In this document: piece after piece, positions 10,609 to 20,888 of the stretch
How positions within the stretch are numbered: position 1 is the stretch's first letter
How the letters are laid out: every line of letters begins with the position of its first letter
Assembly: GCA_032716605.1 (NCBI GenBank)
Contig: CM064509.1
Coordinates: 35,621,618-35,685,617 of the forward strand
Length of the DNA: 64,000 nt
Direction of reading: 5' to 3'
Source of the DNA: Paralithodes platypus
Taxonomy: Eukaryota; Arthropoda; Malacostraca; Decapoda; Lithodidae
The notes under the pieces: generated by a model
Told to the model about the DNA's origin: nothing
Databases searched by the model: none
The model's input: the letters and a program-made list of their open reading frames with translations, nothing else
Position numbers and translations under genes: made by a program

Positions 10609-13600
10609 ATGATAGAGATGGAAGCACCACGGGAAGATCAGGAGGACGGCTTGGTAGAGGCAGAGGAACGGATAATCTTGGAAGACTATGGCCTAGCAGA
10701 TACTAAGTGTCTTAAGTGCGGAACAACCAATGCAAGAAAGAATTCGCGAAAATGTTCCGGCTGTCTTAGATCTATTCATTTATCTTGTGCTAAGCTGACA
10801 AAGAAAACACCAGGAGAACAACCAAACTGGAAATGTCTCGCATGCCCAGGGCCCACTGCAGAGCCAACCAGGGCAACACCGGCAACACCGGTCGCCGACT
10901 TGACCCAACTGGTGACCAAATGGAAAGCGCGGATCCAGGTCCTTGCCCGGGTACCTAAAGGAGCCAGAATCCAAGTGGCGGAGGCCCTTACAACCATCAT
11001 AAAGCAGCTCAAGACACCCCTCGCATGGGCACGGCTCCTGGGTTTCTCCTATGGGGCCCTCCGAAAACCACCCAGAACCAACATACAAGACCATCTTCAG
11101 GTTTCACTAGCCACCAGAGTGAAGCGTCAAGTAGCACAGTATATGGATGGAAACAAACTGGTGGAACCCTCCGAACAGCAACCAAACAGGGCCCAGAAGC
11201 ACAAGGACAAGGAAGAGGAAGAGGCTGAACAGCTACGTAAGAGGGTCGCGGCGAAGCTGGCGGATAGTGACGGCCCCCGTCAGACTGTTGTCCTCTTCAG
11301 AAGGTTTTGCTGGTCAAGGCACCGAAGTTGTTGAAGCCCTACAAGAAAAGCACCCACCTACACCTAGGGACCTAAACCTCCCCCCTGCCCCAAATTACCA
11401 GATGCGCCAACCTTTAGTTGTCACGAAGGAGCAGGTGGTCGCCGCAGTGACTTCATTCCCAGCAGGCTCAGCCGCGGGCCCAGATGGTATCCGACCCGCC
11501 CACCTCAAAGGCCTCTTGGGTCAGGGATCAGGAGCTGCTGGGGAGGCACTCTTGGAAACCCTCACCAAATTCATCAACATGGTTTTAAGAGGGGAAGTAC
11601 CCGACTGTGCCACACCCCTATTTTTTGGGGCATCACTCTGTGCACTGGCAAAAAAAGATGGCGGTGTGCGCCCAATAGCAGTAGGGAACACCTTCCGCCG
11701 CCTTGCCACAAAGGTGGGTTTGAAACCACTCTCGAATGGCCTAGGTCAACACGACCAGTTCAACTAGGTTTCGGAACTCCAGGGGGGTGTGAAGCTGCTG
11801 TACACGCAACCCGCACCTACCTCAGCCAAGCCCAAGAAAAACGAGTGCTTCTAAAGGTTGACATGCGGAACGCATTCAACAGCATTCGCAGGGATGTCTT
11901 CCTCCGTGCAGCCCAAGAACACATCCCCACTCTGTACCCCCTACTTTGGCAGGCTTATTCCAAACCTTCAATCCTGATTTTTGGCGAGACGGTAATCCCA
12001 TCAGAGACCGGGTTACAGCAGGGAGATCCAGGTGGTCCTGCTCTTTTCTCAATAGGGGTGGATGCAGCAGCTAACAAAGTAAGGTCAGAGCTGAATGTAT
12101 GGTACCTGGACGATGCAACCTTGGGTGGGTCAGTAGAGAACGTTCTAACCGACCTAAATAACATCATAACTGACCTCGGCCAGGCCGGGCTAGTGATAAA
12201 TGACACCAAATGTGAACTTGTCCTCCTCAACCACACACGTGAACAAGGAGAAGAGACTCAGGCCCTGTTTCGAAACATATTGCCAGATGTAAAGATCCTT
12301 CAGGAGCACCAGCAAACCCTATTAGGTTCCCCACTAACTCTGGCAGCAATCCCACCAGCACTTCAAGTTAAAAAGGAGGAGCTTCAACGTCTCGTGAGTC
12401 GCCTGATACACATCGATGCCCACTCAGCTCTGGCCCTGCTGAAGAACTGTTTCTCCATCCCAAAACTCCAATACCTCCTGCGCACATCGATGACTTACAC
12501 GAACAATGGCGGCCTCCAAGAATTAGACAGCATTATCCGAGAAGCAGTGACCAGCATCACCAACGTGGAATTTAAAGAACGGGCCTGGACACAAGCCACC
12601 CTTCCTGTCCGCCTCGGGGGCTTGGGCATACGGAGAGCCTCGGATATTGCCTCCCCAGCCTTTATCTCTTCCCTCATCGCAACCAATGACCTCGTATTGT
12701 CCATCCTTTATTCTCAACCCGGAATGACACTTAATGGGGACAGCAGCGATTAGGGGGACTATGGGGACAGCAGCGATTAACACCTGGAAGGGAAGTAAAG
12801 GAGTAGAGGAGGAGCCTCAGGGTACCTCCAGGAGCAAGCAGAAAGCGTGGGATACCATCTCGGCGAAGAAAACTCAAGAAAATCTCCTAACCAATGCAGA
12901 CCAGGTTGCAAAAGCACGCCTCCAGGCAGCCGCCCGTTCGGAGAGTGGCTTGTGGTTACACACCATCCCCATCCCACCTCTTGGAACTCACTTGAATGCT
13001 GAAGCGCTCCGGGTCGTCATCGCGCTCAGAGTGGGTGCGGCAGTTTGTCACCCAAACACTTGCAAGTGTGATGGGAGGATGGATGCTCAAGGTCACCATG
13101 CCTTGTCATGTAATTACAACGCAGGCCGCCTGCCAAAACACTCTGCACTAAATGATGTCATAAAACGGGCCCTGCAGAGTGCTAACCGTGCATCAATCCT
13201 CGAACCACATGGACTTCACAGAGAAGACGGCAAATGGCCAGATGGGAATTACAAGAATGGCCGGTGCCTCGTGTGGGATGCCACATGTGTTGACACTTTC
13301 TCCACAACCAACGCCGCCAGAAACGCCGACGAAGCAGGTGAAGCCGCCCGGATAGCAGAAAATAAAAAGCGAGACAAATATCAAGCCATCGCCAGAATTC
13401 ATCAGTTCGAGCCCCTGGCATTCGAAACTTCAGGAGTCTTCGGTCCTACCACCCTTAAGATGGTGAATGAAATAGGCCGTAAAATCAGAGAAGTTTCAGG
13501 AGAACCCCGGGAAACCCTCTGGCTCAAGCAAAGACTAGGGATGGCTATCCTCCGGGGCAATGCCACCAGCGTCATGAGCTCAGTTCGACAGGACTGGGTC

Positions 13601-13642
13601 ATGCCACTGTGTGAGGCCCCGGCAGGAGTGGTGTATCCGTAG
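10609..13642 (+). pseudogene. Non-LTR retrotransposon with PHD finger, RT and restriction-like endonuclease (R2-superclade type)
   Basis: A single long protein is broken by three frameshifts (about 11290, 11765 and 12740). Order: an N-terminal PHD-like C4HC3 finger (CLKCG, CSGC, HLSC, WKCLAC; residues about 35-85); a Lys/Glu-rich linker; RT from about 11400 with SAAGPDGIRPAHLKG, KKDGGVRPIAVGNTFRRL, VDMRNAFNSI, GLQQGDPGGPALF and the catalytic YLDD (12103-12114); the thumb region LPVRLGGLGIRRASD; then a Cys-His motif (CHPNTCKC, GHHALSC, about 13046-13110) and a restriction-like endonuclease core (EPHGLHREDGKWPDG, LVWDATCVDT, about 13200-13300). The frame ends at 13642. This layout matches the endonuclease type of R2/NeSL/Utopia-like elements, often site-specific. 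The exact clade is not determined. Confidence 0.85.
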
Positions 13643-13899
13643 TCTTTCCACTGTAGGGTAAAACAAAACATAAACTTTATTTGTATGTAACATGTGTGAT
13701 GCACATTAATAAAAGGGGATGTGTCGGATGGTTGAAAGCCACACTTGCTCGCGCGTTTGGGGCTAGCAACACGTATTATGAAAAACATGTATCCTCCTTC
13801 ATTCACTCTCCCCCCCCTTCATTGTGGGGTTTCAACCCCACAATTTGCCAGAGGATAACAGGTTTTTCACAATACGTAGACGGAGGTCTTTCAAAAAAA
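13643..13899. other. Probable 3' UTR and junction, with a small hairpin
   Basis: Following the R2-like frame there is AATAAAA at about 13709. A 9-bp-stem hairpin ATTGTGGGG...CCCCACAAT lies at 13821-13844, then an A-rich/AT run at 13894-13913 where the next LINE starts. Confidence 0.5.
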
Positions 13900-13914
13900 A
13901 AAATATATATATAC

Positions 13915-15003
13915 TCCTAAAAATAACAGAAAAATATGTGTAATGGTAGATGGCCTTTATTCTCTATTTCACTCAATAAATGCTGGTGTTCCCCAGGGAT
14001 CAGATTTGGCCCCAACTCTGTTCCTCATTCATACCAATGATCTCATATCTACCACTCATAATCCAATACATTCCTACGCAGATGACTCAACACTCCACAG
14101 TTCCTTCACATATACCAATTCTTTCACCCAACCCGATCTTATAAATTCAAAAATAAACACTGCAGTTTCTCTGAACCAGGACCTTTCTAGAATTAATGAA
14201 TGGGGACAAAAGAATCTAGTTTCCTTTAATGCACAGAAAACCAAGTACATTCAATTTTCTAACCGACAGAATCTCACTGACTCCCATATATTTTGTAATG
14301 ATGTAAATATTCCCACTTCCCTTAGTATTGATATTCTCGGTGTAACATTAACTACTAACTTGAGCTGGACACATTATGTTAGAAGCATTGCCAAGAATGC
14401 CTCTAAAAAACTGGGACTCCTGTACAGAGTTCGAGAATTCTTCACTGACGAGCAGTTGGCCGTAATATATAAAAGTCATGTGCGTTCTCAGATGGATTAC
14501 TGTTCACCTCTGTGGAGTGGAAGTGGAGTGGTTGCATTGAGGCAGTTGGACAAAATTCAAAATAAAGCTATTAGATTAATCAATAACCCTGCAATCACAC
14601 AGGACCTTCCTACATTATCCATACGAAGAAACGTTGCATCCCTTGCATTATTCTACAGATATTTTCACAGCAATTGTTCCGAGGAACTTGCTTCAATTGT
14701 GCCGCCTCTCCACATCTTTCCCCGTAGAACTAGGGCAGCTGGAAGCGCCCATGAATTTACACTTTCTCCTCCACAATGCAGAACTTCTGCTTATCAAAAT
14801 TAATTTATCTCTAGAACTACTACTCTTTGGAATTCACTTCCCTCGAGTTGCTTTCCACAAACTTACAATCTACAAAAGTTTAAATCCAGTTGTTACAAAC
14901 ATTTTATGAATGGAGGATGCCTTTAGGCACATGGACCTTTTTGTTTTATCTGTGTTTTTCCTTCCTCCGTTCATTGTCTCTTAAAAAAAAAAAAAAAAAA
15001 AAA
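13915..15003 (+). pseudogene. 5'-truncated LINE (jockey/I-like) reverse transcriptase with poly(A) tail
   Basis: The frame at 13943-14803 begins in RT motif B (INAGVPQGSDLAPTLFLI) and contains the catalytic box YADD (14075-14086), DILGVTLTTNLSW, LGLLYRVREFFTDEQLAVIY and DYCSPLWSG. After a frameshift about 14800 it continues with RTTTLWNSLPSSCFPQ, the usual C-terminal signature of this group. A pure A tract at 14983-15002 marks the 3' end. The element is 5' truncated, and the upstream motifs (AFDRVWH) seen at 9.1 kb may be the same lineage. Confidence 0.85.
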
Positions 15004-15024
15004 TGCCACTTCGGCACGCTTCAT

Positions 15025-15641
15025 CTATCCATTGCACCGCTCTCCATGTTCGAAGGCGACGAGCTGCCAACCTACTGTTGCGCCCCCCCCCCCCCCCCCC
15101 CCCCGCATTTCAGATCCGGAATAGCCGTCGAGGTGTCGCGCGCCTTCACGGCCACGATCCCCAAATGGGTCGAACCGCGCATGACGGTCAACCAGTTGAC
15201 CCCGTTGGCACCAACGGGAAAGACGAGGTGGGCGGGGGTGCGGCCACCATTGTACTTGAATCCCACCAGCTCTCCGCACGATTCTACCGGTTTAACGACG
15301 AATCGCGAATCATTCATCAGGCCCATGGAGACAAGGCGAGTCTTTACATAGTCGTGTAGAGAAAGGCCGTTGAAGAGGCACCAACCGGGAGCCTGGGCCG
15401 TGATGATCGTGTTCATGTAATTCATGATGGGAGCGTCGGAGGCAGAGTAGCCAAGTACCAAACGCGTTCGGTCTGAGGGTGCCCCGGAACTCACGAGGTA
15501 AAGAGCAGAGGCTGCCCCGGCTACGGTTTTGTCCACATCGACCCGCCTACTGTTGGGACCCCATTTAGTTATTTTCAACTTGGTCCTATAAGAGGATAAT
15601 ATAGAGGCTCCTCTGTGTGCATCACTCAGAAAAAGCTCCAT
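15025..15641 (-). pseudogene. Unrecognised virus-like protein, C-terminus disturbed by poly-G slippage
   Basis: The minus-strand frame starts with ATG at 15641 (MELFLSDAHRG) and is open for 189 codons. It is GC-rich and hydrophilic, with scattered aromatic residues and one Cys-Gly-Glu motif (VESCGELVGFKYNGG). It then enters a run of 22 G (15083-15104) and ends soon after. In another frame past the G tract a further 15-20 residues remain open (VGWQLVAFEHGERCNG), so the tract has probably changed length and shifted the true end. It is divergently arranged with the PIF-like gene: the two ATGs are about 82 bases apart, leaving room only for a shared compact promoter. I do not recognise the family. 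Confidence 0.6.
15083..15104. repeat. Poly-C tract (22 bases)
   Basis: Uninterrupted C run on the plus strand within the end of the minus-strand gene. Confidence 0.95.
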
Positions 15642-15722
15642 CCCTGGACCCAGACACAGAATTACAGGATGGATTAATTTACGAATAGGGAATTTTTTTT
15701 TACCAATAGGACTCCCCCGGCA

Positions 15723-18400
15723 ATGAAAGCGATCGTGATGTTAGTGCTTGCCGTGTTTGTGGCCGTCGTGAGTGTCGCGGCAGTGTTTGTCCTCTCGAAA
15801 CCCATGTTGGCCAATTCGCAGGTGTTGGCCGACCTGAAAATCCGAACCGGGTTAAAAATTATGGAAAATTCGGATCCGCAAAATGTCCTACAAGAATACC
15901 TGAAAGAGAAAACAGCTTTTGACAGAATTGAGTATATCGACGATGCCGCTGCATATCCGCCTCATCCTTCCATCCACGATCTGATGGGTCTAACCGTACC
16001 GGGTAATCACTGGGGCGTACCTTCGGACATTGCCCGTCGCACCCTTCACGAACTGGATAGAACAGCTCTACCGCACCGTCAGATCCATACCAACAACATG
16101 GAACGGGTCAACATTGAATCGGCGCCGTACCAACTTGTGAGACGTTACGTGGACTTTATTCTAGGTCGTAACACATCTTCCCGGGTAACTCAACTGCAGA
16201 AACAAATGAGGAACTCGCCTCGAGTTTCAAAGAGAGATCTAAGATTATTCAAATATGTGTTGGGGGCCAATCGTTCCAAGGTTTTTAACGAGCGTGAAGA
16301 GGAGGGAGTGGAAGAGGAAGACGACCACCGAACCGAAGGCTTAGAGACTAAGGGGAACAAAAATAATAAGACGAATAGTAAGGTGAGAATGGACGACGAT
16401 ATCGATCTCCTCATTTATCACAGAGGCGGTCACTGTGCCAATCCTATACCGGCCGATCCCACGAGGACTTGCGTAGACGTGTGCGCTTCGGCCAGTGCCA
16501 AGAGAATACAAACACCGTTCGCGGCGGCTGGCAAGATCATCGTCGGAGAGAATCCGGGCTCTCGCCAGGACTACTGTTGGTCTGGTAAGCAGCGGCCAGG
16601 AGGTGAAGAGGGAGACGCCACCCTGCCTCCTCCCGCTACCACCGCAGTGCACGTGCCCGCCTTCCCTTCCGGCGACGATCACGAGCCTATTCATCGGCCC
16701 TGCTCCACGGCGACGAGCGTCCTCGTCCCGACCGACGACGGAGGTTGGCAGTGCCGTCCCATGCCGTCTCCTGTTCGGAGGCGCTGATGGTACAGAGAAG
16801 ACGGCATGTGGGTTCAACCCTGCCATTCACGAATCCAAAGAGAACTACGAAAGTACGGTCACGTATATGGACGTGGAATCCGGAGAGACCATCGATTCCC
16901 ACGGTGACATGCCAATCAAATCCACTTTCATACGCAAGGCGATTGAAACCAGGTCCATAGCCGAATTCATAAACGTCGCTTCCGATCCTGAACTCTTTTT
17001 CAATTACCCCATAGTATGCCAATGCGGTTCAAACAAAGACTTTTTGGGAAACCCCCTACTTGCTACGGACGCGAGTCGTCGCTTGAAATTCATGGGCCTG
17101 TTCAGGTGTGTTTCCAATCCGTGCTTCATGACCAAAGTGGCGCGGAAGTTCGGATCCTTCGATCCCGAGAAGGGGTTGTGCACGAGAGGAAACAAGGCTT
17201 CTATCAGCACGCTGAATGCCATAGTGGGAGATGCGAGGACGCCTCTGGTGGGGCAGACGCCAGCCATGGGTCTGATCGTAGCCGATGACGACAAACGGAT
17301 AGACGGCATAAGCAGTGGCGGTGGGGTGAACGGCTTGGTCTTCGATGAAGAGGAAGCGAAGAGGATCACGAGAATGGGTGCGCCTGTCGTACCCGCGACT
17401 AATCTCGATTCTGGCAATGGGTCTAGGAACGTCATGTTCGTTCTGGAGGCCTCCGTCTACACAAGAGCGCGCCGTCGTCTGATCAGAGCTTCCAATGTCA
17501 TGCACGGGTCTTGCCTGCCGCCCGTTCACATCATGGCCAACCCTGGAGCCAGAGAAGAGCCGTTCAGTACTGCCGCCTTCTACGTCGAACCCGTCGCCGA
17601 CATATTGGGCGGTGCGGTACCTCAAAAACCTTGCGAATTGGATATGCTGGCTTCCGAATCTCTGAGAAACAGTAGGCTAGTATCGGGAAACGTCCTCGGC
17701 GGCTCGAAAATGACCTACTCGAACCTGTTATCAACGGAAAGTAAGGGCGTCAACCGCGCTCCCAGTATTAGATTAACCGGCAGGAGGGGGCACCTGCGAA
17801 TAGATAAAATCAGAAGCTTCTACGATACGTTTATGACTAAGAGAAGATTATCTACCACAGAATACATGCGCTGCACCAGGGGACCGGGCGGCAGCGGAGA
17901 TAGCGGGAAATACTCAGAGTGGGATACGGCATTCAGATCGAATGATTTTAATCAGAGCGGAATGATGAGTGTAGCAGACACGTTTGTGGTAAGGTTTGTG
18001 GTAACTGCTACATTCGTACGGCGCGTACTCGGGCATGGTACTGGCGCCTCAACTGTACGACACAGGGTTCATGGAGGGTCTCCCGAACAAGGATACCACC
18101 TGCCATTTGCGGGTGCACAATCCCGCTCAAATTGCTTTTCCTACCTCTTATCTTAACCTGGCCCGCCGCGACGACGACAATGAAAATGACGATGACATCT
18201 TCACGGTGGACAGGAGTAGGGTCTTTGACTCGACGACATTAAGCCTCTTCTTCGACAACCATAGCCAACGAAACACTCCCTCTTCTTTTCTATTTCCCGA
18301 GAATGATTCGCCCATGAGAGACTATAGAGTTTCCTTAAAGGATTACGATTGGGAATTGCAGACATTCAGAATGGAGTGGAATCCTCGTTCCGGTCTGTAA
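15723..18400 (+). pseudogene. Per os infectivity factor (PIF-1/PIF-2-like), nimavirus/baculovirus-type, two frameshifts
   Basis: ATG at 15723 opens a protein with an N-terminal membrane anchor (residues about 3-27, Val/Ala/Leu-rich), a charged luminal stretch, and then a Cys pattern: CANP, CVDVC, DYCW, PCSTATSV and GGWQC (15723-16787 frame). The frame changes near 16770 and continues with FNPAIHESKENY, PIVCQCGSNKDFLGNPLL and RCVSNPCFMTKV. It changes again between about 18000 and 18040 and ends at TAA 18400 with an acidic tail. Original length was about 890 residues. The N-terminal anchor, the cysteine spacing and the CQCG/NPC blocks are features of PIF-1/PIF-2, envelope proteins that dsDNA viruses of Naldaviricetes use in oral entry. 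PIF-1 versus PIF-2 is not resolved. Both frameshifts make it non-functional as one protein. Confidence 0.7.
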
Positions 18401-18439
18401 ACGAGAACGGATCCCAGACTCGCATTCGATCATCGGAAA

Positions 18440-18685
18440 ATGAGATCCTTACCTCTCGGGGCCACGACATTACTCTTTTCCATTTTTAAACGGACTCCGA
18501 TTGAATGGGGCCACGACCACTCCGATATCGAGAAAGGCCGGTGGTTCAGAAATACCCTAGACACCAACAGTGCCTATCGGAGAATGTTGCTAGAAACAAA
18601 CATAGTTCTACGACCAATGTGGTTTGCCGCTGCCTGGGAAAGAGACAATTATTATCACGTGAATACCCAAGTGCGTCCAGGCTGA
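18440..18685 (+). CDS. Small ORF following the PIF-like gene
   Basis: An 81-codon frame from ATG 18440 to TGA 18685, with a hydrophobic start and an aromatic-rich C-terminus (VLRPMWFAAAWERDNYYHV). It lies 39 bases after the PIF-like stop on the same strand. AATAAA lies about 60 bases downstream (about 18749). It could be a small virus gene or a displaced tail of the preceding gene. I do not recognise it. Confidence 0.4.
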   Translation: MRSLPLGATTLLFSIFKRTPIEWGHDHSDIEKGRWFRNTLDTNSAYRRMLLETNIVLRPMWFAAAWERDNYYHVNTQVRPG

Positions 18686-18759
18686 AGCATCGCTAATGGG
18701 ATAACCGAGGAGGAGTCGGAGTCGGAAAAGTAACAAGTTTTCGGGTTCAATAAAATGTA

Positions 18760-19073
18760 TTGTAAAGAATATGGTTCAACAAAATGTATTGTAAGAAGAA
18801 TATCACCAGATTAGTTAGCCGACTGTGGCCTACCTACAGTACATGTGCTAAGCGCCGCAAGATGCCATCTAAACTATAACTTGTGTATTGTTGAAGGGGG
18901 CGAAGGATAAAAGGGATTGTAAAGAATATGGTTCAATAAAATGTATTGTAAGAAGAATATCACTAGATTAGTTAGCCGACTGTGGCCTACCTACAGTACA
19001 TGTGCTAAGCGCCGCAAGCTGCCATCTAAACTATAACTTGTGTATTTTTGAAGGGGGCGAAGGATAAAAGGGA
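18760..19073 (+). repeat. 157-bp tandem duplication upstream of the macro-domain gene
   Basis: 18760-18916 and 18917-19073 are two adjacent copies (offset 157) with only a few differences. Each ends in GAAGGATAAAAGGGA, a TATA-like element. The second copy lies about 60 bases before the next ATG, so the unit looks like a duplicated promoter region. Confidence 0.9.
19063..19070 (+). promoter_or_regulatory. TATA-like element of the macro-domain gene
   Basis: GATAAAAG lies about 60 bases before the ATG at 19131. The same motif is present at the end of the first 157-bp copy (about 18906-18913). Confidence 0.4.
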
Positions 19074-19130
19074 CCCTCCCAAACCACCTAACATCATTTG
19101 ACGATCGTCCGCTTCAGGGTAAACTTTAGA

Positions 19131-19801
19131 ATGGACATCCCCCAGGCTCCGAAGCAAGATAACCTCATAGCAGCCAAGACTCAACAAGAGGAATTACAAA
19201 TGTTGACATTGGACGACGGACTTACCCATTACACTATTCTCAACGACGGGAAAGCTATTATTTGCATTCAGAGTAATTGCGTTGCAACCAGGCTGCATAA
19301 AGATTCTTTGAACGAGGCCCTCTATGGCAAGCTCGGTTACGAGGTTACAGTACAAGGACAAACAAGGGTCAATATAATAATTTGGCCTGCGATCGCTCTC
19401 AACCCTCTCCAGGAACCATTAAATTATTTAAGAATTCACAACCCAAACTGAATTTTATAAAAGCTCAGGATGAAGGACGCGGTTGGCCGGCAATATGCAC
19501 TTTATTTGCCCAATACAACATGGGTGATAATTCAAGAATATACTATCGTGATGACCCTAACTACCTAAAGGGGTGCAAGGCAGACACAAAAGTTCAACGC
19601 GAGATTTGGTTCAATGAGTGTTTGCGATCACTCGGGGATTTCATGAGCACTGACGAAGGCGCCAAATATGATGTCATTTATATGCCTTGGGGTATTGGAT
19701 GTACGGTAGCTGGCGGTGATAGGACACGTTATCATCAAATGATATTTGATTTCTCTAAGACTGTGCGTCAGCCTGTGTGCATTGTTCAACTCAAAAAATA
19801 A
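19131..19801 (+). pseudogene. Macro (ADP-ribose-binding) domain protein, one frameshift
   Basis: ATG at 19131 begins MDIPQAPKQDN. The first frame, up to about 19385, contains AIICIQSNCVATRLHKDSLN, the N-terminal macro-domain strand and loop. The following frame, open to TAA 19799-19801, carries PGTIKLF, FIKAQD, REIWFNECLRSLGDFM and the signature PWGIGCTVAGGDRTRYHQMI, matching the glycine-rich ADP-ribose loop of stand-alone macro-domain proteins that remove or bind ADP-ribose. Total length was about 220 residues, normal for the family. The break near 19385 has no convincing splice sites, so I read it as a frameshift. A polyadenylation signal overlaps the stop codon, a compact layout common in large DNA viruses. 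Viral origin is inferred from position beside the PIF-like gene. Confidence 0.75.
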
Positions 19802-19805
19802 TAAA
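19800..19805 (+). terminator. Polyadenylation signal overlapping the stop codon
   Basis: AATAAA shares bases with the TAA stop at 19799-19801. Confidence 0.6.
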
Positions 19806-20209
19806 AAGTAAATATAATATGAGAAGATGTTTCTTTTTCCTTCCACTTTCTTTTATGTGCCGGTGGAAGGGGTAGCGCAGGCGTGGTCGTAGGGGTGGCG
19901 AGGGTATTTTCATAGATGGTGGAATGGGTAGCGCAGGCAGTGGTCGTAGGGGAGTTGAATATGTCCTGAATGTAAATGTGTCGCTGGATGTTGTCTTTGG
20001 GTGTTGTCTTTGGGTGTTGTCGTTGGATGGGCCATTGGATGTGTCCTTGGATCCCACCTGTTGAAAGGCAACATCTGTATAGTCGATGAAAATGACTGAA
20101 AATGACTCAAATAATATAATATATAATTTAAAATGTAAACCAAGAATGTTCCTTCAATTCCTTCTTTTTCAGGTTTGTTGCATCGAATTTGGCGTGAAGA
20201 ATCATAAGC
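19806..20209. repeat. GGTGTTGTC-type short repeats and a dispersed block
   Basis: Two imperfect copies of a GGTAGCGCAGGC...GTGGTCGTAGGGG phrase lie at 19868-19950. Short TTGTCTTTGGGTG and GTCGTTGGATG units fill 19985-20050. CCACCTGTTGAAAGGCAACA and what follows to GTCGATG (about 20054-20088) recurs near 23078-23111. No gene is supported. Confidence 0.6.
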
Positions 20210-20836
20210 ATGGAACGTAGAGGAGTTAGTGATGTGCCTGACCCAGGACCTGGATTAAAATGCATATTATGTCAACATCCCTGTATAGCTGATGATAGTA
20301 CGGACAAGACATCTGATACAAAGTGGGAGAATCTAAGGAGCAAGTGTTTTCGGTGGAAGGAACTTGATAAATTTCAGCATGCCTATGCAGCAGTGGAGTG
20401 GGACAAGGGGCCTAAAGGCCTGTACATGCATAGTAAATGTTACACCCAGATCAGTAGTAATCGCTATATTCAGCAAGCACGTAAACGGAAATCTGAACAG
20501 GAAGAAGTTCAAGCATCAACTTCAAGTCAACAACTCCCAGGAAATGTGCCTAAAAAGCTTCGTTCTAGTACTGGAGTGGTTCATGATAAGAATCTCTGTG
20601 TGTGGTGTATGAAAGGACCACAAAAAAACAGTAATCCTGGCAAGTCCAAACTTTTGCTGCTGTCAACAGTAGACGCATGGAACCGGTTCAAGTTGCATAC
20701 AGTTTGTCTGTCAGATGAGCCTATAAGAGAAAGATTGAATACCCTACTTGCATCTATCCCAGACAATAATTCTCGATGTCGGCTATGCGAGAAGTGGTTC
20801 AGAGAGCACACTAACTGGGTGAACGAACAAAACTAG
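20210..20836 (+). CDS. Intact Cys/His-rich protein, possible zinc-binding, unrecognised
   Basis: An uninterrupted 208-codon frame from ATG 20210 (MERRGVSDVPDPG) to TAG 20836. Paired cysteines are spaced as in zinc-binding modules: CILCQHPC (residues 18-25), MHSKCY, LCVWCMKG, HTVCLSD and CRLCEKWFREH near the end. A basic linker (ARKRKSEQEE, PKKLRSS) divides two similar halves. Proteins with such N-terminal modules occur in invertebrate transposon-derived gene families, but I cannot name this one. The stop at 20836 is followed directly by a dispersed repeat (SFSRK-like sequence, AAGCATGTGATTTTTCACAC), so the original 3' end may have been cut off by that insertion. Confidence 0.6.
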   Translation: MERRGVSDVPDPGPGLKCILCQHPCIADDSTDKTSDTKWENLRSKCFRWKELDKFQHAYAAVEWDKGPKGLYMHSKCYTQISSNRYIQQARKRKSEQEEVQASTSSQQLPGNVPKKLRSSTGVVHDKNLCVWCMKGPQKNSNPGKSKLLLLSTVDAWNRFKLHTVCLSDEPIRERLNTLLASIPDNNSRCRLCEKWFREHTNWVNEQN

Positions 20837-20888
20837 CTTTCTCGGAAAAGCATGTGATTTTTCACACACAAATTTAGGCAATCTTCTG
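20837..20888 (+). repeat. Family-B repeat fragment
   Basis: About 50 bases match the segments at about 29917-29968 (same strand) and 22698-22749 (opposite strand): TTTTCACACA then AATTTAGGCAATCTTCTG. Confidence 0.75.

Noticed and set aside
13402..13806. 134-codon minus-strand frame
   Set aside because: It is a shadow of the end of the R2-like element plus its 3' UTR.
16341..17625. Long minus-strand frames opposite the PIF-like gene
   Set aside because: They are antisense shadows in GC-rich coding DNA, and the plus strand has the cysteine pattern and membrane anchor.
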